Source: Natronomonas pharaonis DSM 2160 (GTDB taxonomy: Archaea > Halobacteriota > Halobacteria > Halobacteriales > Haloarculaceae). From it: a DNA stretch of 64,000 nt. The stretch spans positions 248,001 to 312,000 of the forward strand of contig NC_007426.1 in NCBI RefSeq assembly GCF_000026045.1, in the 5' to 3' direction. A program made the position numbers and the translations under genes. Below are positions 28,427 to 37,819 of this stretch, piece by piece (position 1 is the stretch's first letter; each line of letters starts with the position of its first letter). The notes beneath the pieces were generated by a model. The model had not been told where the DNA came from. It saw only the letters and a list, made by a program, of their open reading frames with translations, and did not search any database.

Positions 28427-29785
28427 TTACCGTTCGCGGAGTTCGTCGGCAGCTTCAATGAGCTGTGATACGACAGTTTCAGGACTTGTGGCAACGATTT
28501 TCATCATCGGCTCCTTGCCGACGTCTCCGCGGTCGATGATTGCCACTGGGTCGGCACCGTCGGCGAACACCTCGGTGGCCGCCCACTGCATTGTACTTTC
28601 TGCCGATTCGGGTTCGGCGTCGCGGTCGTATTCGGCGACCGTCCAGTCGAGTCGTTCGAGCGCCGACTCGACGGTAGCATCAAACCGACAGTTGGCGGCG
28701 GCGGCGAGGTCCGGGCGGTGTTCGCGGGCCGCAAGCAGGAACCGCGCGACGTGGCTGGACGCTCCGAACCGGACGCCACGGCCACGGGCGACACCGGAAA
28801 CAGCCCGGGTGAGCCGTCCTTCGACCGCCGCGATATCGGCTGTCGTCTCAGCGTACGGGGTCGCCGCGACGACGTTCATGCCGACCTGTGGAATCGCCGG
28901 GCTGACATCCTCGGCGACGAGACGGTCAACAGCGTCCTGTACGGACTCGGCGACCGTATCCCGAACAGCGTCATCACGAAGGTCCACAAGGTGGTGAACT
29001 GCGCCCGGGCCGGAGCCGACGGAGTGGTGGTAGCGAACAGCCCGCTCCATAAAGTCGACTCCCCGTTCGACGGCCGTCGACAGCGGAGCCCCCGAAGCGA
29101 GATGTGTGGCGATAGCCGCCGACAGCGTACAGCCGGAGCCGTGGGTCGCGTCGGTGTCGATTCGGGGATGTGAGAACACCTCCGTCCCGGAATCAGCGAC
29201 GAGAACGTCAGTGACCGCATCGCCGGGCATGTGACCGCCCTTGACCAGCGCCGCGTCGGCCCCGAGTGCAATTATCTCCTGTCCGGCCGCCCGAGCCTCG
29301 GCTTCGTCTTCCGGCTCGGAACCGGTCAGTACCGCTGCCTCGTCGGCGTTTGGCGTCGCAAGTGTCGCCGCCGCGAGCAAGTCCTCGTAGGCCGACTCGG
29401 CAGCCTCCGTCAGCAACCGGTCGCCCGTGGCCGCGACCATCACCGGGTCAACAACGACGGGACACGAGAGGTCGGCGACTCGCTGGGTGACCGTCTCGAC
29501 GACCTCGGTGGTCGCCAGCATACCGGTTTTGACCGCCCGCACATCGAAATCGTCGGTGACAGCCTCGATTTGTGCTGCAAGCTCCTCGACCGGGAGGACG
29601 TGGCTGGACGCGACACCCGTCGTATTCTGTGCGGTCACTGCGGTCACTGCGGAGGTGCCGAACCCGCCCGTCGCCTCGATGGTCTTGAGGTCGGCTTGGA
29701 TACCGGCGCCGCCGCCGGAGTCGCTGCCCGCTATCGTCAGCACGACCGGCTTCTCCGTTGGGGCCGGGGTGCGTGTTCCGTCCAT
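28427..29785 (-). CDS. thiD: bifunctional HMP/HMP-P kinase ThiD - thiamine-phosphate synthase ThiN
   Basis: A 452-residue thiamine biosynthesis enzyme. The N-terminal ribokinase-fold ThiD (about 1-265) has [28 protein letters not shown] and [17 protein letters not shown]. The C-terminal ThiN domain (about 280-452) contains the [14 protein letters not shown] and [18 protein letters not shown] stretches. ThiN replaces ThiE in archaea and joins HMP-PP with the thiazole phosphate. The ThiD-ThiN fusion is the standard archaeal form. It stands alone here, with a TATA-like CTTAGTACC near 29812. No riboswitch-like leader is visible. Confidence 0.95.
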   Translation of the reverse strand: MDGTRTPAPTEKPVVLTIAGSDSGGGAGIQADLKTIEATGGFGTSAVTAVTAQNTTGVASSHVLPVEELAAQIEAVTDDFDVRAVKTGMLATTEVVETVTQRVADLSCPVVVDPVMVAATGDRLLTEAAESAYEDLLAAATLATPNADEAAVLTGSEPEDEAEARAAGQEIIALGADAALVKGGHMPGDAVTDVLVADSGTEVFSHPRIDTDATHGSGCTLSAAIATHLASGAPLSTAVERGVDFMERAVRYHHSVGSGPGAVHHLVDLRDDAVRDTVAESVQDAVDRLVAEDVSPAIPQVGMNVVAATPYAETTADIAAVEGRLTRAVSGVARGRGVRFGASSHVARFLLAAREHRPDLAAAANCRFDATVESALERLDWTVAEYDRDAEPESAESTMQWAATEVFADGADPVAIIDRGDVGKEPMMKIVATSPETVVSQLIEAADELRER

Positions 29786-29848
29786 ACGGATACGACAACC
29801 GACAGGTACTAAGCGGTGGTGGTGAGACGCTCCGGCCGTCGGCTGGGA

Positions 29849-30238
29849 CTATGCGTCCGGCTGCCACTCATAGCGGGTCGTTCCGACGCCGTCGAAGCGG
29901 GGACCACGGCCGCACTCCTCGAAGCCAGCCTCGACGGCGGCATCAGCCGCATCAGTGTCGGTCTCAGGAACCAACAGTTCAACGTCCATCTCTTCGCACG
30001 CAGCGAACCGGGCAGGTTCCTCCAGCAGGCGCTCACAGAGTTCGCAGTCTCCCTCCAGTTGCGTGACGTGGACCGTCCCCGCCTGTACGTCGAAGCTGAC
30101 GAAGCCTTCGACCGTCTCGTCGTCGTCGGCAACCCTGACCGTCCGGTCGTGAATCAGGTTCCGCATCACGTCGGTCGGAGCGTCGGTCAGCGCCGCCAGC
30201 CGCTCGGCGTCCGCCTCGACGGCGTCCCGTACGTTCAT
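29849..30238 (-). CDS. GNAT-like N-acetyltransferase domain protein
   Basis: A 129-residue small acidic protein. MNVRDAVEADAERLAALTDAP is a typical GNAT first strand/helix. A central VEGFVSFDVQAGTVHVTQLEG strand pair and LLVPETDTDAADAAVEAGFEECG near the end are also consistent with the fold. It contains a CELCE/ACEE Cys-rich stretch. Overall a divergent member. The start at 30238 is fixed by a leftward TATA-like GGTTAATCC about 28 bp upstream. Confidence 0.7.
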   Translation of the reverse strand: MNVRDAVEADAERLAALTDAPTDVMRNLIHDRTVRVADDDETVEGFVSFDVQAGTVHVTQLEGDCELCERLLEEPARFAACEEMDVELLVPETDTDAADAAVEAGFEECGRGPRFDGVGTTRYEWQPDA

Positions 30239-30393
30239 GTGGAAAGCTAACACGTTCGAGGGGATTAACCTTTGGCGGCCGAGGGCGGAGACCACAACCC
30301 GCCACAGATGAACACCGTTATTTCCCGGGACTGGCTACCGGGGGGTATGAGCTACCACACGGGAAGCGTCCGAACTGGAGCGCGGGTGAAAGT

Positions 30394-31578
30394 ATGCGCG
30401 TAGTTGCGAAGTTCGGCGGGACCAGTCTCGGCAACGGCGACCGGGTCAATCGGGCCGCAGACTCTATCGCCGCCGCTGTCGAGGAAGGCCACGAAGTCGC
30501 CGTCGTCGCCTCGGCGATGGGGTCGACGACCGACTTCCTGCTTGACGCCATCGAGTTCGAGGCCGACGAAGCCGATGAGGCCGAAATCGTCTCGATGGGC
30601 GAACGGACCTCGGTGCGGATGCTGAAGGCCGCGCTCGGTGCCCGTGACATCAACGCGAAGTTCCTCGAACCCGGGACCGAGGAGTGGCCGGTCATCACCG
30701 ACGAGCACGGGGAAGTCGACGTCGAGGCGACGCAGCGACGCGCCAAGCAACTCGCCGCTGATATGGCTGCCGAGGGGTACGTACCCGTCATCACCGGCTT
30801 CCTTGCACAGGACCACGCCGGCAACGTGACGACACTCGGTCGCGGCGGCTCCGATACGACGGCCGTGATGCTCGGCAACTACATGAACGCCGACGAGGTC
30901 GTCATCATCACCGACGTCGAGGGCGTCATGACCGGCGACCCGCGCGTCGTCGAAGGTGCCCGAAACGTCGGCGAAATCACCGTCGACGAACTCCGGAACC
31001 TCTCGTTCCGCGGTGCGGAGGTCGTCGCACCGTCGGCGCTTTCCTACAAGACTGCGGACATGATTGTCCGTGTTGCCCACTACCAGCACGGCGACCTACT
31101 GGACGGTGGCACGACCATCGAAGGCCAGTTCCAGAACCTCATCGATATGCGCGAGGAGCCGCTGGCGTGTCTGACCGCCGCCGGGCGGGCCATCCGCAAC
31201 ACGCCCGGGATTCTCTCCGACCTGTCGACGGAGCTATCGGAGGCAGACATCAACGTCGATGCCGTCGCCAGCGGAATGGACTCGGTGACCTTCTACGTCG
31301 ATGCCGAAGTGGCCGAGGAAGCCGAAACCGTCCTCCATCAAGCAGTCATCGACCTCGACGAACTGTCGAGTGTCACCGTCGACGACGATATCGCCGTCAT
31401 CCGCATCACCGGCGGCGAACTCCCGAACAACTCCGGCATTCTCGAAGACATCATCAACCCGCTCGCGGACGCGCACATCAACGTCCTCGATTTGGTCACC
31501 AGCGCGACCTCGGTAGCCGTCTTCCTCGAGTGGGACGACCGCGAGGACGCCCTCGAAATCATTCAGGACGCAGTCTGA
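30394..31578 (+). CDS. lysC: aspartate kinase
   Basis: A 394-residue enzyme phosphorylating L-aspartate, the first step to threonine, methionine and lysine. KFGGTSLGNGDRV (residue 6 on) is the kinase signature. ITDEHGEVDVEAT and GFLAQDHAGNVTTLGRGGSDTTA are conserved catalytic segments. Two ACT domains follow (about 245-394), the probable site of end-product feedback. A GGTGA ribosome binding site lies just before the ATG. The next gene starts 3 bp after the stop, so the two form an operon. Confidence 0.95.
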   Translation: MRVVAKFGGTSLGNGDRVNRAADSIAAAVEEGHEVAVVASAMGSTTDFLLDAIEFEADEADEAEIVSMGERTSVRMLKAALGARDINAKFLEPGTEEWPVITDEHGEVDVEATQRRAKQLAADMAAEGYVPVITGFLAQDHAGNVTTLGRGGSDTTAVMLGNYMNADEVVIITDVEGVMTGDPRVVEGARNVGEITVDELRNLSFRGAEVVAPSALSYKTADMIVRVAHYQHGDLLDGGTTIEGQFQNLIDMREEPLACLTAAGRAIRNTPGILSDLSTELSEADINVDAVASGMDSVTFYVDAEVAEEAETVLHQAVIDLDELSSVTVDDDIAVIRITGGELPNNSGILEDIINPLADAHINVLDLVTSATSVAVFLEWDDREDALEIIQDAV

Positions 31579-31581
31579 CGG

Positions 31582-32043
31582 ATGCGCGTTTCGGTTATCG
31601 GCGGCTCCAGTGTCGGCGACGAGAGCGCGGCCATCGCCGAGTCGGTCGGACAAACCCTCGCCGAACACGGACACACGGTCGTCTGCGGCGGCCTCGGTGG
31701 TGTAATGGAAGCTGTCTGTCGCGGCGCGCACAACGCCGAGCCGCCGGCCGAGACCATCGGCATCCTCCCCGGACGCGACCGGACGGCAGCCAACGACTGG
31801 GTAACGACTCCGATAGCGACCGGGCTGGGGAACGCTCGGAACGTTGTCGTCGTCCGCAACGGCGATGCCGTCATCGCCGTCGACGGCGCGGCCGGAACGC
31901 TCTCGGAACTCGGCCACGCGCTTGACCTCGGGCGGCCGGTTGCCGGGCTGCGAACCCACGACATCGAGCTCGATGGCTTCCAGCCCGTCGAGACGCCAAC
32001 GGAGGCCGTCGAGTACGTCGAACGCGCCGTTGGCAGCCGGTAG
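31582..32043 (+). CDS. TIGR00725-family nucleotide-binding Rossmann protein
   Basis: A 153-residue protein of the MoCo carrier/lysine-decarboxylase-like (LOG-related) group. MRVSVIGGSSVG, VVCGGLGGVMEAVCRGAH and DGAAGTLSELGHALDLGRPV follow the TIGR00725 pattern. The PGGxGT catalytic motif of cytokinin-activating LOG enzymes is altered to DGAAGT. Exact role unknown. It is translationally close to lysC (3-bp gap). Confidence 0.85.
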   Translation: MRVSVIGGSSVGDESAAIAESVGQTLAEHGHTVVCGGLGGVMEAVCRGAHNAEPPAETIGILPGRDRTAANDWVTTPIATGLGNARNVVVVRNGDAVIAVDGAAGTLSELGHALDLGRPVAGLRTHDIELDGFQPVETPTEAVEYVERAVGSR

Positions 32044-32096
32044 CCGGCAGTGTTCTGAGCAGTCAAAAATGGAAGCGGGCGGGACGCACGCTCGTT

Positions 32097-32122
32097 CGGT
32101 GGCGTCTCCGTAGAGACCACCG
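32097..32122. terminator. hairpin between convergent genes (possible terminator)
   Basis: Stem CGGTGG/CCACCG with an inner stem TCTC/GAGA and a 2-nt bulge lies in the 140-bp gap between convergent 31582-32043 and the PCNA gene. It has no adjoining T-run, so termination is a guess. Confidence 0.3.
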
Positions 32123-32184
32123 AGCGACCAGACAGGAGTGCGTTTGCTTCTCGGTCCGTAGAACGTTCGTGACGCGAGTCCGTA

Positions 32185-32928
32185 TCAGTCGCTCTGGATG
32201 CGCGGTGCGAGCATGTAGGTGACGTGGCCGTCGCCCTCGGCGAAATCGAAGTGCATCTTGACGGGGAACTCCTCGCCGAGTTCCATGGTCACTTCGGCGT
32301 CTTTCGGAATCGCCTTGTTCATATCCTTGAGATAGTCGAGCGAGAACAGCGACCGCGCCTCACCGGGCGTGAGGTCGATGAGGTCCTCGCGGTCGAGTTC
32401 GAGGTGGACATCGTCGGTGTCGCCTTCGGCGTCGACGTAGAACTCCTCGGCGTCGGGGTCGACACCCAGCGCGATATGGTCCGAAACCATGTCGGCGGCG
32501 GTGACCGCACGGTCGATGTCAGCGCCTTCGATGACGATTTCGGAGGACAGATCGAGGTCAGGGAGGTCCGGCTCCTGGCGGATGGAGTCGGGGTCGATAA
32601 GCGCGAGCGTATACTCCAGTCCATCGAGCGAGATGTGGAGCTTGCGGGTCTCCTCGTCGAGGTCGAGATGAACGAGCTGGCCCGAGTCGGCCATCCCGAC
32701 GATGTCTTCGAGGCGGTCGAGATTGACGCCGATGACGCCGCCGTCGGTCTCGTAGGACTCGAACGCCGACGCCGAAAGCTCGAGGTCGACCATGCCGACG
32801 TTCGCGGGGTCAACCGCACGAATCGTGAGGCCCTCCTCGTCGAGGCGGACCTTGCACTCGTCGACGAGGACGCTTACCGAATCCAGCGCCGCCCCGAGCG
32901 TGTCCGCGCTCACGATAGCCTTGAACAT
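32185..32928 (-). CDS. pcn: DNA polymerase sliding clamp PCNA
   Basis: A 247-residue homotrimeric sliding clamp, processivity factor for PolB/PolD and platform for ligase, FEN1 and RFC. It has the exact PCNA length, starts [27 protein letters not shown], and has the two-fold repeat with the interdomain connector. It ends [19 protein letters not shown], the conserved C-terminus. The start at 32928 removes an 18-residue unconserved extension. A leftward TTTTTTAGG near 32957 is the likely TATA box, so it need not depend on the pdh operon 90 bp upstream. Confidence 0.98.
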   Translation of the reverse strand: MFKAIVSADTLGAALDSVSVLVDECKVRLDEEGLTIRAVDPANVGMVDLELSASAFESYETDGGVIGVNLDRLEDIVGMADSGQLVHLDLDEETRKLHISLDGLEYTLALIDPDSIRQEPDLPDLDLSSEIVIEGADIDRAVTAADMVSDHIALGVDPDAEEFYVDAEGDTDDVHLELDREDLIDLTPGEARSLFSLDYLKDMNKAIPKDAEVTMELGEEFPVKMHFDFAEGDGHVTYMLAPRIQSD

Positions 32929-33018
32929 ATACGTCTCCCTTCTGCCCGCCTCCCTAAAAAACCAATTGAGTCGCGGGCGCACGCGACGTGCGGCGGTCGC
33001 GACAGCGACGGGAGCTAG

Positions 33019-34569
33019 CTACTCCAAGAGCAGCAGCTCAGGGTCTTCGAGGTACGCCGAAACGGTGTTGACAAAGCTCGCGGCCTCCGCGCCGTCGATG
33101 ACGCGATGGTCGATAGAAAGCGAGAGCGTCAGCACGTCGCGAGGGACGATTTCGTCGTCGACGACCCGAGGCTTGCGTTTGATTTCGCCGAGGCCGAGAA
33201 TCGCCGCCTCCGGGTAGTTGATGATGGGCGTAGCGTATTCGCCGCCGACGGCTCCGAAGTTCGTGACGGTAAAGGTCCCGCCCTGCATCTCTTCGGGGGC
33301 GATAGAGCGCTCTCGGGCCTTCGAGACGAGGTCGCGCATCTCGTCAGCGATAGCAAGCAGCCCCTTCCGGTCGACATCGTCGACGACCGGCACCATCAGC
33401 CCGGCGTCGGTCGCGGTGGCGACGCCGACGTTGTAGTCGCTTCTGAGGACGATTTCCTCGGCGTCTTCGTCGAGTTGGGCGTTGAGCACCGGATGTTCCT
33501 GTAGGCCAGCGACGACGGCTTTCAGGACAAACGGCATGTAGGTCAGCTTCGTATCGCGGGCCTCGGCCCGGTCGCTGAGTCGGTCACGAATCTCGACCAG
33601 CCGCGTCACGTCGACCTCGTCGTGGTGGGTGGCATGCGGGACGGTGCGTTTCGACTCCGCCATCCGCTCGCCGATGGTCCGCCTAATGCCGCGGTAGGGG
33701 ATGCGCTCGTCCCCGGCAGTGTCGGCAGTCGTATCGGCGACAGCGGCCGTATCGGCCGCCTGCGCCTCGGTTTGGGCCTCGGCGTACTGCTGGACCTGCT
33801 CGGGCGTGACGAAGGCTTCACCGTCGCGTGTTTCGTCCGTCGGAACCGCATCGAGGTCGACACCGCTCTCGTCAGCGAGCTTTCTGGTCGCCGGCGCAGC
33901 GAGCGTTCGGTCGCGGTCGGCCGCTTCGGCGGCAGTGGGCTTCTCGTCGGGTGTCGCGTCCGAGCCGCCGTCGTCTGCTTCCTCGTCGACGCGGCGAACC
34001 GCGGAGCGAACGTCATCGTCCGTGTCATCCGTATCTGCGTCGTCACCGGACGGCGGCGCATCGTCAGCCCCGCTTTCGACGGTGTCGGTCGCGTCGGCCG
34101 CCGCACGAACGTCAGCCTCCGTCACTCTGCCGCCGGGGCCGCTTCCGTCGACGGCAGCGATGTCGACGCCCAGTTCGCGGGCGAGCCGGCGTGTGGAAGG
34201 GGCAGCAAAGACGCGACCGTCGGCACCCGTCGGGGCGGCATCGGTGGTTGAGTCGTCGTCTTCCGTGGCGGCTTCATCCGTGGTGGCTTTGTCCGCGGGT
34301 TCACCCTCGTCGTCAGTAGCGTCGCTATCGCCGTCGACATCGAAGGTGATGATGACGGTCCCGACCGAAACCATCTCGCCCTCCTCGGCGCGGAGTTCCG
34401 CCACCGTGCCGTTGACGGGAGCGGGCACCTCGACGACCGCCTTGTCGGTCTCGACTTCGGCGACCGGCTGGTCTTCGGTGACCGTCTCGCCGGGTTCGAC
34501 GAGCCAGCGGACGATTTCGGCCTCGGTCAGTCCCTCACCGACGTCGGGGAGTTCGAACTCGTGTGCCAT
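33019..34569 (-). CDS. pdhC: 2-oxo acid dehydrogenase E2 with two E3/E1-binding domains
   Basis: A 516-residue dihydrolipoamide acyltransferase core of a pyruvate/branched-chain dehydrogenase-type complex. The lipoyl domain (1-80) carries lipoyl-Lys in ETDKAVVEV. An acidic linker follows, then a peripheral subunit-binding domain (FAAPSTRRLARELGVDI...GRVTEADV, about 115-155). A second acidic linker leads to another such domain (LAAPATRKLADESGVDLDAV, about 225-270). The catalytic domain has the SIDHRVIDGA His-x3-Asp-Gly motif. Most E2s have a single binding domain. It starts 1 bp after the pdhB stop. Confidence 0.96.
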   Translation of the reverse strand: MAHEFELPDVGEGLTEAEIVRWLVEPGETVTEDQPVAEVETDKAVVEVPAPVNGTVAELRAEEGEMVSVGTVIITFDVDGDSDATDDEGEPADKATTDEAATEDDDSTTDAAPTGADGRVFAAPSTRRLARELGVDIAAVDGSGPGGRVTEADVRAAADATDTVESGADDAPPSGDDADTDDTDDDVRSAVRRVDEEADDGGSDATPDEKPTAAEAADRDRTLAAPATRKLADESGVDLDAVPTDETRDGEAFVTPEQVQQYAEAQTEAQAADTAAVADTTADTAGDERIPYRGIRRTIGERMAESKRTVPHATHHDEVDVTRLVEIRDRLSDRAEARDTKLTYMPFVLKAVVAGLQEHPVLNAQLDEDAEEIVLRSDYNVGVATATDAGLMVPVVDDVDRKGLLAIADEMRDLVSKARERSIAPEEMQGGTFTVTNFGAVGGEYATPIINYPEAAILGLGEIKRKPRVVDDEIVPRDVLTLSLSIDHRVIDGAEAASFVNTVSAYLEDPELLLLE

Positions 34570-34570
34570 G

Positions 34571-35560
34571 TTATGCCTCGTAGGTTTCCCGTATCGCGTC
34601 CTCGATTCGCGTGTCCTCGGGCATGTAGTAGTCCTCCAGCGCGTACAGCGGGTAGGGAACGTCAAAGCCAGTCACGCGGTTGACCGGGGCCTCTTGGTAG
34701 TAGAGGGCTTCCTCCTGAATCGTCGCAGTAATCTCACCCGCGAGCCCGCCGGTTTTGGGGGCCTCGTGGACGACCACCGCCCGCCCTGTCTTCTTGAATG
34801 ACTCGACGATTGTCTCGCGGTCCATCGGCGACAGTGTTCGCATATCGACGACCTCGACGTCGATGCCGTCCTCGGCGACCGACTCGGCAGCCGAGAGCGT
34901 CGGCCGGACCATCGCTCCCCACGTGAACACCGACAGGTCGGTTCCATCACGCCGGACAGCCGCCTCCCCGAGCGGCACCGTATACGGCTCCTCGGGCACG
35001 TCCTCGCGGAACGCCCGGTAGATGAGCTTCGGTTCGAGGAAGACGACCGGGTCCGGGTCGCGAATCGCCGACGCCAGCAGTCCCTTGGTGTCGTACGGCG
35101 TCGAGGGAATCACGACTTTCAGTCCGGCCTCGTGGGTGTAGAATGCCTCCTTGGACTCGGAGTGGTGTTCCGGCGCACGGATGCCGCCGCCGTAGGGGGC
35201 ACGGAGAACCATCGGGCAGGTGAAGTCCCCACGAGAGCGGGTCCGCAGCCGGGCAGCGTGGGAGACGAGCTGGTCGAAACCGGGGTACATGAAGCCCGAG
35301 AACTGAATCTCGGGGACGGGTCGGAGCCCGTAGGCCGCCATGCCGATGGCGGACCCGATGATGCCCGACTCGGCCAGCGGCGTGTCGATGACGCGGTCCT
35401 CGCCGAACTCGTCGTAGAGTCCTTCCGTCGCCCGGAAGACGCCGCCGTTTTTGCCGACGTCCTCGCCGAGGACGAGAACGTCCTCGTCGCGTTCCATTTC
35501 GCTTTTGAGTCCATCGCGGACGGCCTGTACCAGCGTGAGACTCTGTGTTTCCGTACTCAT
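34571..35560 (-). CDS. pdhB: 2-oxo acid dehydrogenase E1 component, beta subunit
   Basis: A 329-residue transketolase-like subunit that with pdhA forms the thiamine-diphosphate E1 heterotetramer. ALNT-type N-terminus (LVQAVRDGLKSEMERDEDVLVLGEDVG), TPLAESGIIGSAIGMAAYGLRPVPEIQF and APYGGGIRAPEHHSESKEAF are conserved. The C-terminal domain has VDMRTLSPMDRETIVES. Overlaps pdhA by 4 bp. Confidence 0.97.
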   Translation of the reverse strand: MSTETQSLTLVQAVRDGLKSEMERDEDVLVLGEDVGKNGGVFRATEGLYDEFGEDRVIDTPLAESGIIGSAIGMAAYGLRPVPEIQFSGFMYPGFDQLVSHAARLRTRSRGDFTCPMVLRAPYGGGIRAPEHHSESKEAFYTHEAGLKVVIPSTPYDTKGLLASAIRDPDPVVFLEPKLIYRAFREDVPEEPYTVPLGEAAVRRDGTDLSVFTWGAMVRPTLSAAESVAEDGIDVEVVDMRTLSPMDRETIVESFKKTGRAVVVHEAPKTGGLAGEITATIQEEALYYQEAPVNRVTGFDVPYPLYALEDYYMPEDTRIEDAIRETYEA

Positions 35561-36681
35561 TCCAGTAGCTCCTCGTCGCCGTAGCGGTTGCGAAGTCGGT
35601 CCAGTTGCCGTTGCTGTGCGTCGAGTTCGGGCGGGCGGTCGGCGTAGACGTTGTCGAACATCGAGTCCGGGGCGGGCCGTTCGGTCGACTCGGCGGCCTC
35701 GACGGCGTCGGCGACCTCGTCGGTCACCGACTGCTCGATGGCGGCGACGCGTTCGTCATCGAGCAGCCCGCGGTCCCGAAGGAACAGTTCGAGCCGCGGT
35801 ATCGGGTCTTTTTGTTTCCAGCGTTCGACCTCGTCGTCGTCACGGTAGACGGATGGGTCGTCGGCGGTCGTGTGCGCGCCGAAACGGTACTGGATGGCCT
35901 CAATGAGCGTGGGCCGACACGCCCGGCCGGGGGCGTCGTCACGGGACGGGTCGGCGGCGTGAGCCTTCTCGACGGCTTCTCGCGTCACCTTATACACCGC
36001 AAGCGGGTCCATCCCGTCGACGAGAACCCCCTCGAAGCCGTAGGCGTGGGCCTTCTGTGCCAGCGTCGCCGAGGCCGACTGCTGTTCGCGGGGGACGGAA
36101 ATCGCCCACTGGTTGTTGTTGCAGAAAAACACCGCCGGCAGGTCGAAGACGCCGGCGAAATTCAACCCCTCGTGGAAGTCCCCCTCGCTCGTTGCACCGT
36201 CACCGAAGTAACACAGCGAGACGATGTCATCGCCCTTCAGGTCAGCGGCCCACGCGACCCCGGTCGCGTGAAGCACCTGGGTCGCGATTGGTACCGCGAC
36301 CGGGAACACGTTGGCGGCAGCCGTCTGGCTGCCGCGCTCGTCGCCCATCCAGTACTGGAGCGTCTGGTCGAGGTCGATGCCACGGACGTAGGCGGCGGCA
36401 TGCTCCCGGTAACTCGGGAACACCCAGTCGTCCGCATCCAGCGCGAGGGCGCTGCCGACTTGGGCGGCCTCTTGGCCGGACATCGGCGGGAAAGTCCCCA
36501 TCCGCCCCTGTCGCTGGAGGCTGACCGCCCGTTCGTCGAAGTGGCGGGCCAGCCGCATCGTCCGATACATTTCGAGAAGCGTTTCGTCGTCGATATCGGG
36601 AACGCCGTCCTCGGCGACGACCTGCCCGTCTTCGTCGAGTACCTGCACGCGGTCGCGGGGGTCGCGCTGCAGCGTACTCAT
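35557..36681 (-). CDS. pdhA: 2-oxo acid dehydrogenase E1 component, alpha subunit
   Basis: A 374-residue subunit that binds thiamine diphosphate-Mg through GDGATSEGDFHEGLNFAG...FCNNNQWAIS (GDG-x(~26)-NN). The phosphorylation-loop equivalent RFGAHTTADDPSVYR is present. The start at 36681 (MSTLQRDPRD) is preceded by a GGAGGG ribosome binding site; the ATG at 36693 would lie upstream of that site. A leftward TTTGATATTC about 30 bp upstream suggests a promoter separate from lipA. Haloarchaeal complexes of this type may act on 2-oxo acids other than pyruvate. Confidence 0.97.
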   Translation of the reverse strand: MSTLQRDPRDRVQVLDEDGQVVAEDGVPDIDDETLLEMYRTMRLARHFDERAVSLQRQGRMGTFPPMSGQEAAQVGSALALDADDWVFPSYREHAAAYVRGIDLDQTLQYWMGDERGSQTAAANVFPVAVPIATQVLHATGVAWAADLKGDDIVSLCYFGDGATSEGDFHEGLNFAGVFDLPAVFFCNNNQWAISVPREQQSASATLAQKAHAYGFEGVLVDGMDPLAVYKVTREAVEKAHAADPSRDDAPGRACRPTLIEAIQYRFGAHTTADDPSVYRDDDEVERWKQKDPIPRLELFLRDRGLLDDERVAAIEQSVTDEVADAVEAAESTERPAPDSMFDNVYADRPPELDAQQRQLDRLRNRYGDEELLE

Positions 36682-36827
36682 AGGTCCCTCCATCGCATAG
36701 CCTGAATATCAAAGGCCGGCGGCATAGTAGTTACGTACGTTGCGGTTCGTCCAATACTTTCCGACTACGGTTGTGAGACCCAAGGCGACCGGCACCGGGC
36801 AGCAACACGCGTCGAAGGCTGGCTGCG

Positions 36828-37757
36828 CTACTGCCTCTCAGCGGCTGCGCGGGCTGCCTCAATGTCGAGGCCGTCCCGTTCGAGCGCTTCGACGAAAAGT
36901 TCGCCCGCTTTGAACGACGAGCGGACCATCGGCCCGGACGCACAGTAGAGAAAGCCGAACTCGGTTTCGGCGACCCGCTTCCAGACATCGAAGGTGTCCG
37001 GCGTGACGTACTCAAAGACCTCCAGATGCGACCGCGAGGGTTGGAGATACTGGCCGAAGGTGACGATGTCGACGCCGACCTCGCTGAGGTCGCCGAGCGT
37101 CCGGTAGACCTCGTGGGCGTACTCGCCAACCCCGAGCATCAGGCTTGTCTTGGCGTAACAGCCGTCGGCCGCCGCAATCTGCCGGAGCACGTCGAGGGAC
37201 TGCTCGTAGCCGGCGCGGCGGTCGCGGACAGGCCACTGGAGTCGCTCGACGGTTTCGACGTTGTGGGCGACGACGTCGGGGTCGGCATCGATGATTCGGT
37301 CAACGGCATCGGTATCACCTTGGAAGTCGGGGATGAGCGCCTCCACGAGCACCGAGGTGTCACGGCGTTTGATTTCCCGGATGGTCTCGGCGAAGTGACC
37401 GGCACCGCCGTCGTCGAGGTCGTCGCGGTCGACGGAAGTCAACACCACGTAGTCGAGGCCGATTTCCGCGACGGCCTCGGCGACGTTCGCCGGCTCGTCG
37501 GGGTCGAGCGGGTCCATCCCGCCGGTTGCGACGTCACAGAAGTTACAGCCGCGGGAACAGCGGTCGCCCAGTAGCATGAACGTCGCCGTTCCCGGTCCAT
37601 CGCGGCCGCTCCAGCAGTCACCGAGATTCGGACAGTTGGCCTCCTCACAGACCGTGTTGAGGTCGCGGTCGCGGAGTGTCTCCTTGATTTCGGTGAATCG
37701 GCGGCCGCTCGGCGGACGGGTCCTGAGCCACTCGGGCTTCCGTCGGCGGCTGCTCAT
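36828..37757 (-). CDS. lipA: lipoyl synthase
   Basis: A 309-residue radical-SAM enzyme inserting two sulfurs into octanoyl groups on E2 (and GcvH). The auxiliary cluster is C37-x4-C42-x5-C48 and the radical-SAM cluster C67-x3-C71-x2-C74 (CSRGCNFC). The C-terminal RSSFKAGE supplies the conserved Ser ligand region. It lies immediately upstream of pdhABC on the same strand (146-bp gap), matching maker and user of the cofactor. No lipB or lplA is visible here. Confidence 0.97.
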   Translation of the reverse strand: MSSRRRKPEWLRTRPPSGRRFTEIKETLRDRDLNTVCEEANCPNLGDCWSGRDGPGTATFMLLGDRCSRGCNFCDVATGGMDPLDPDEPANVAEAVAEIGLDYVVLTSVDRDDLDDGGAGHFAETIREIKRRDTSVLVEALIPDFQGDTDAVDRIIDADPDVVAHNVETVERLQWPVRDRRAGYEQSLDVLRQIAAADGCYAKTSLMLGVGEYAHEVYRTLGDLSEVGVDIVTFGQYLQPSRSHLEVFEYVTPDTFDVWKRVAETEFGFLYCASGPMVRSSFKAGELFVEALERDGLDIEAARAAAERQ

Positions 37758-37819
37758 ACATCGACGTTGGCTGCCGCGGACAAAAGCCTGCGGCCTCGAA
37801 AGCGGCGACGGAAACGCCT

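Noticed and set aside
29786-29848. TPP riboswitch before the ThiD-ThiN gene
   Set aside because: The leader is too short and TATA spacing indicates a near-leaderless mRNA; no thi-box-like sequence seen.
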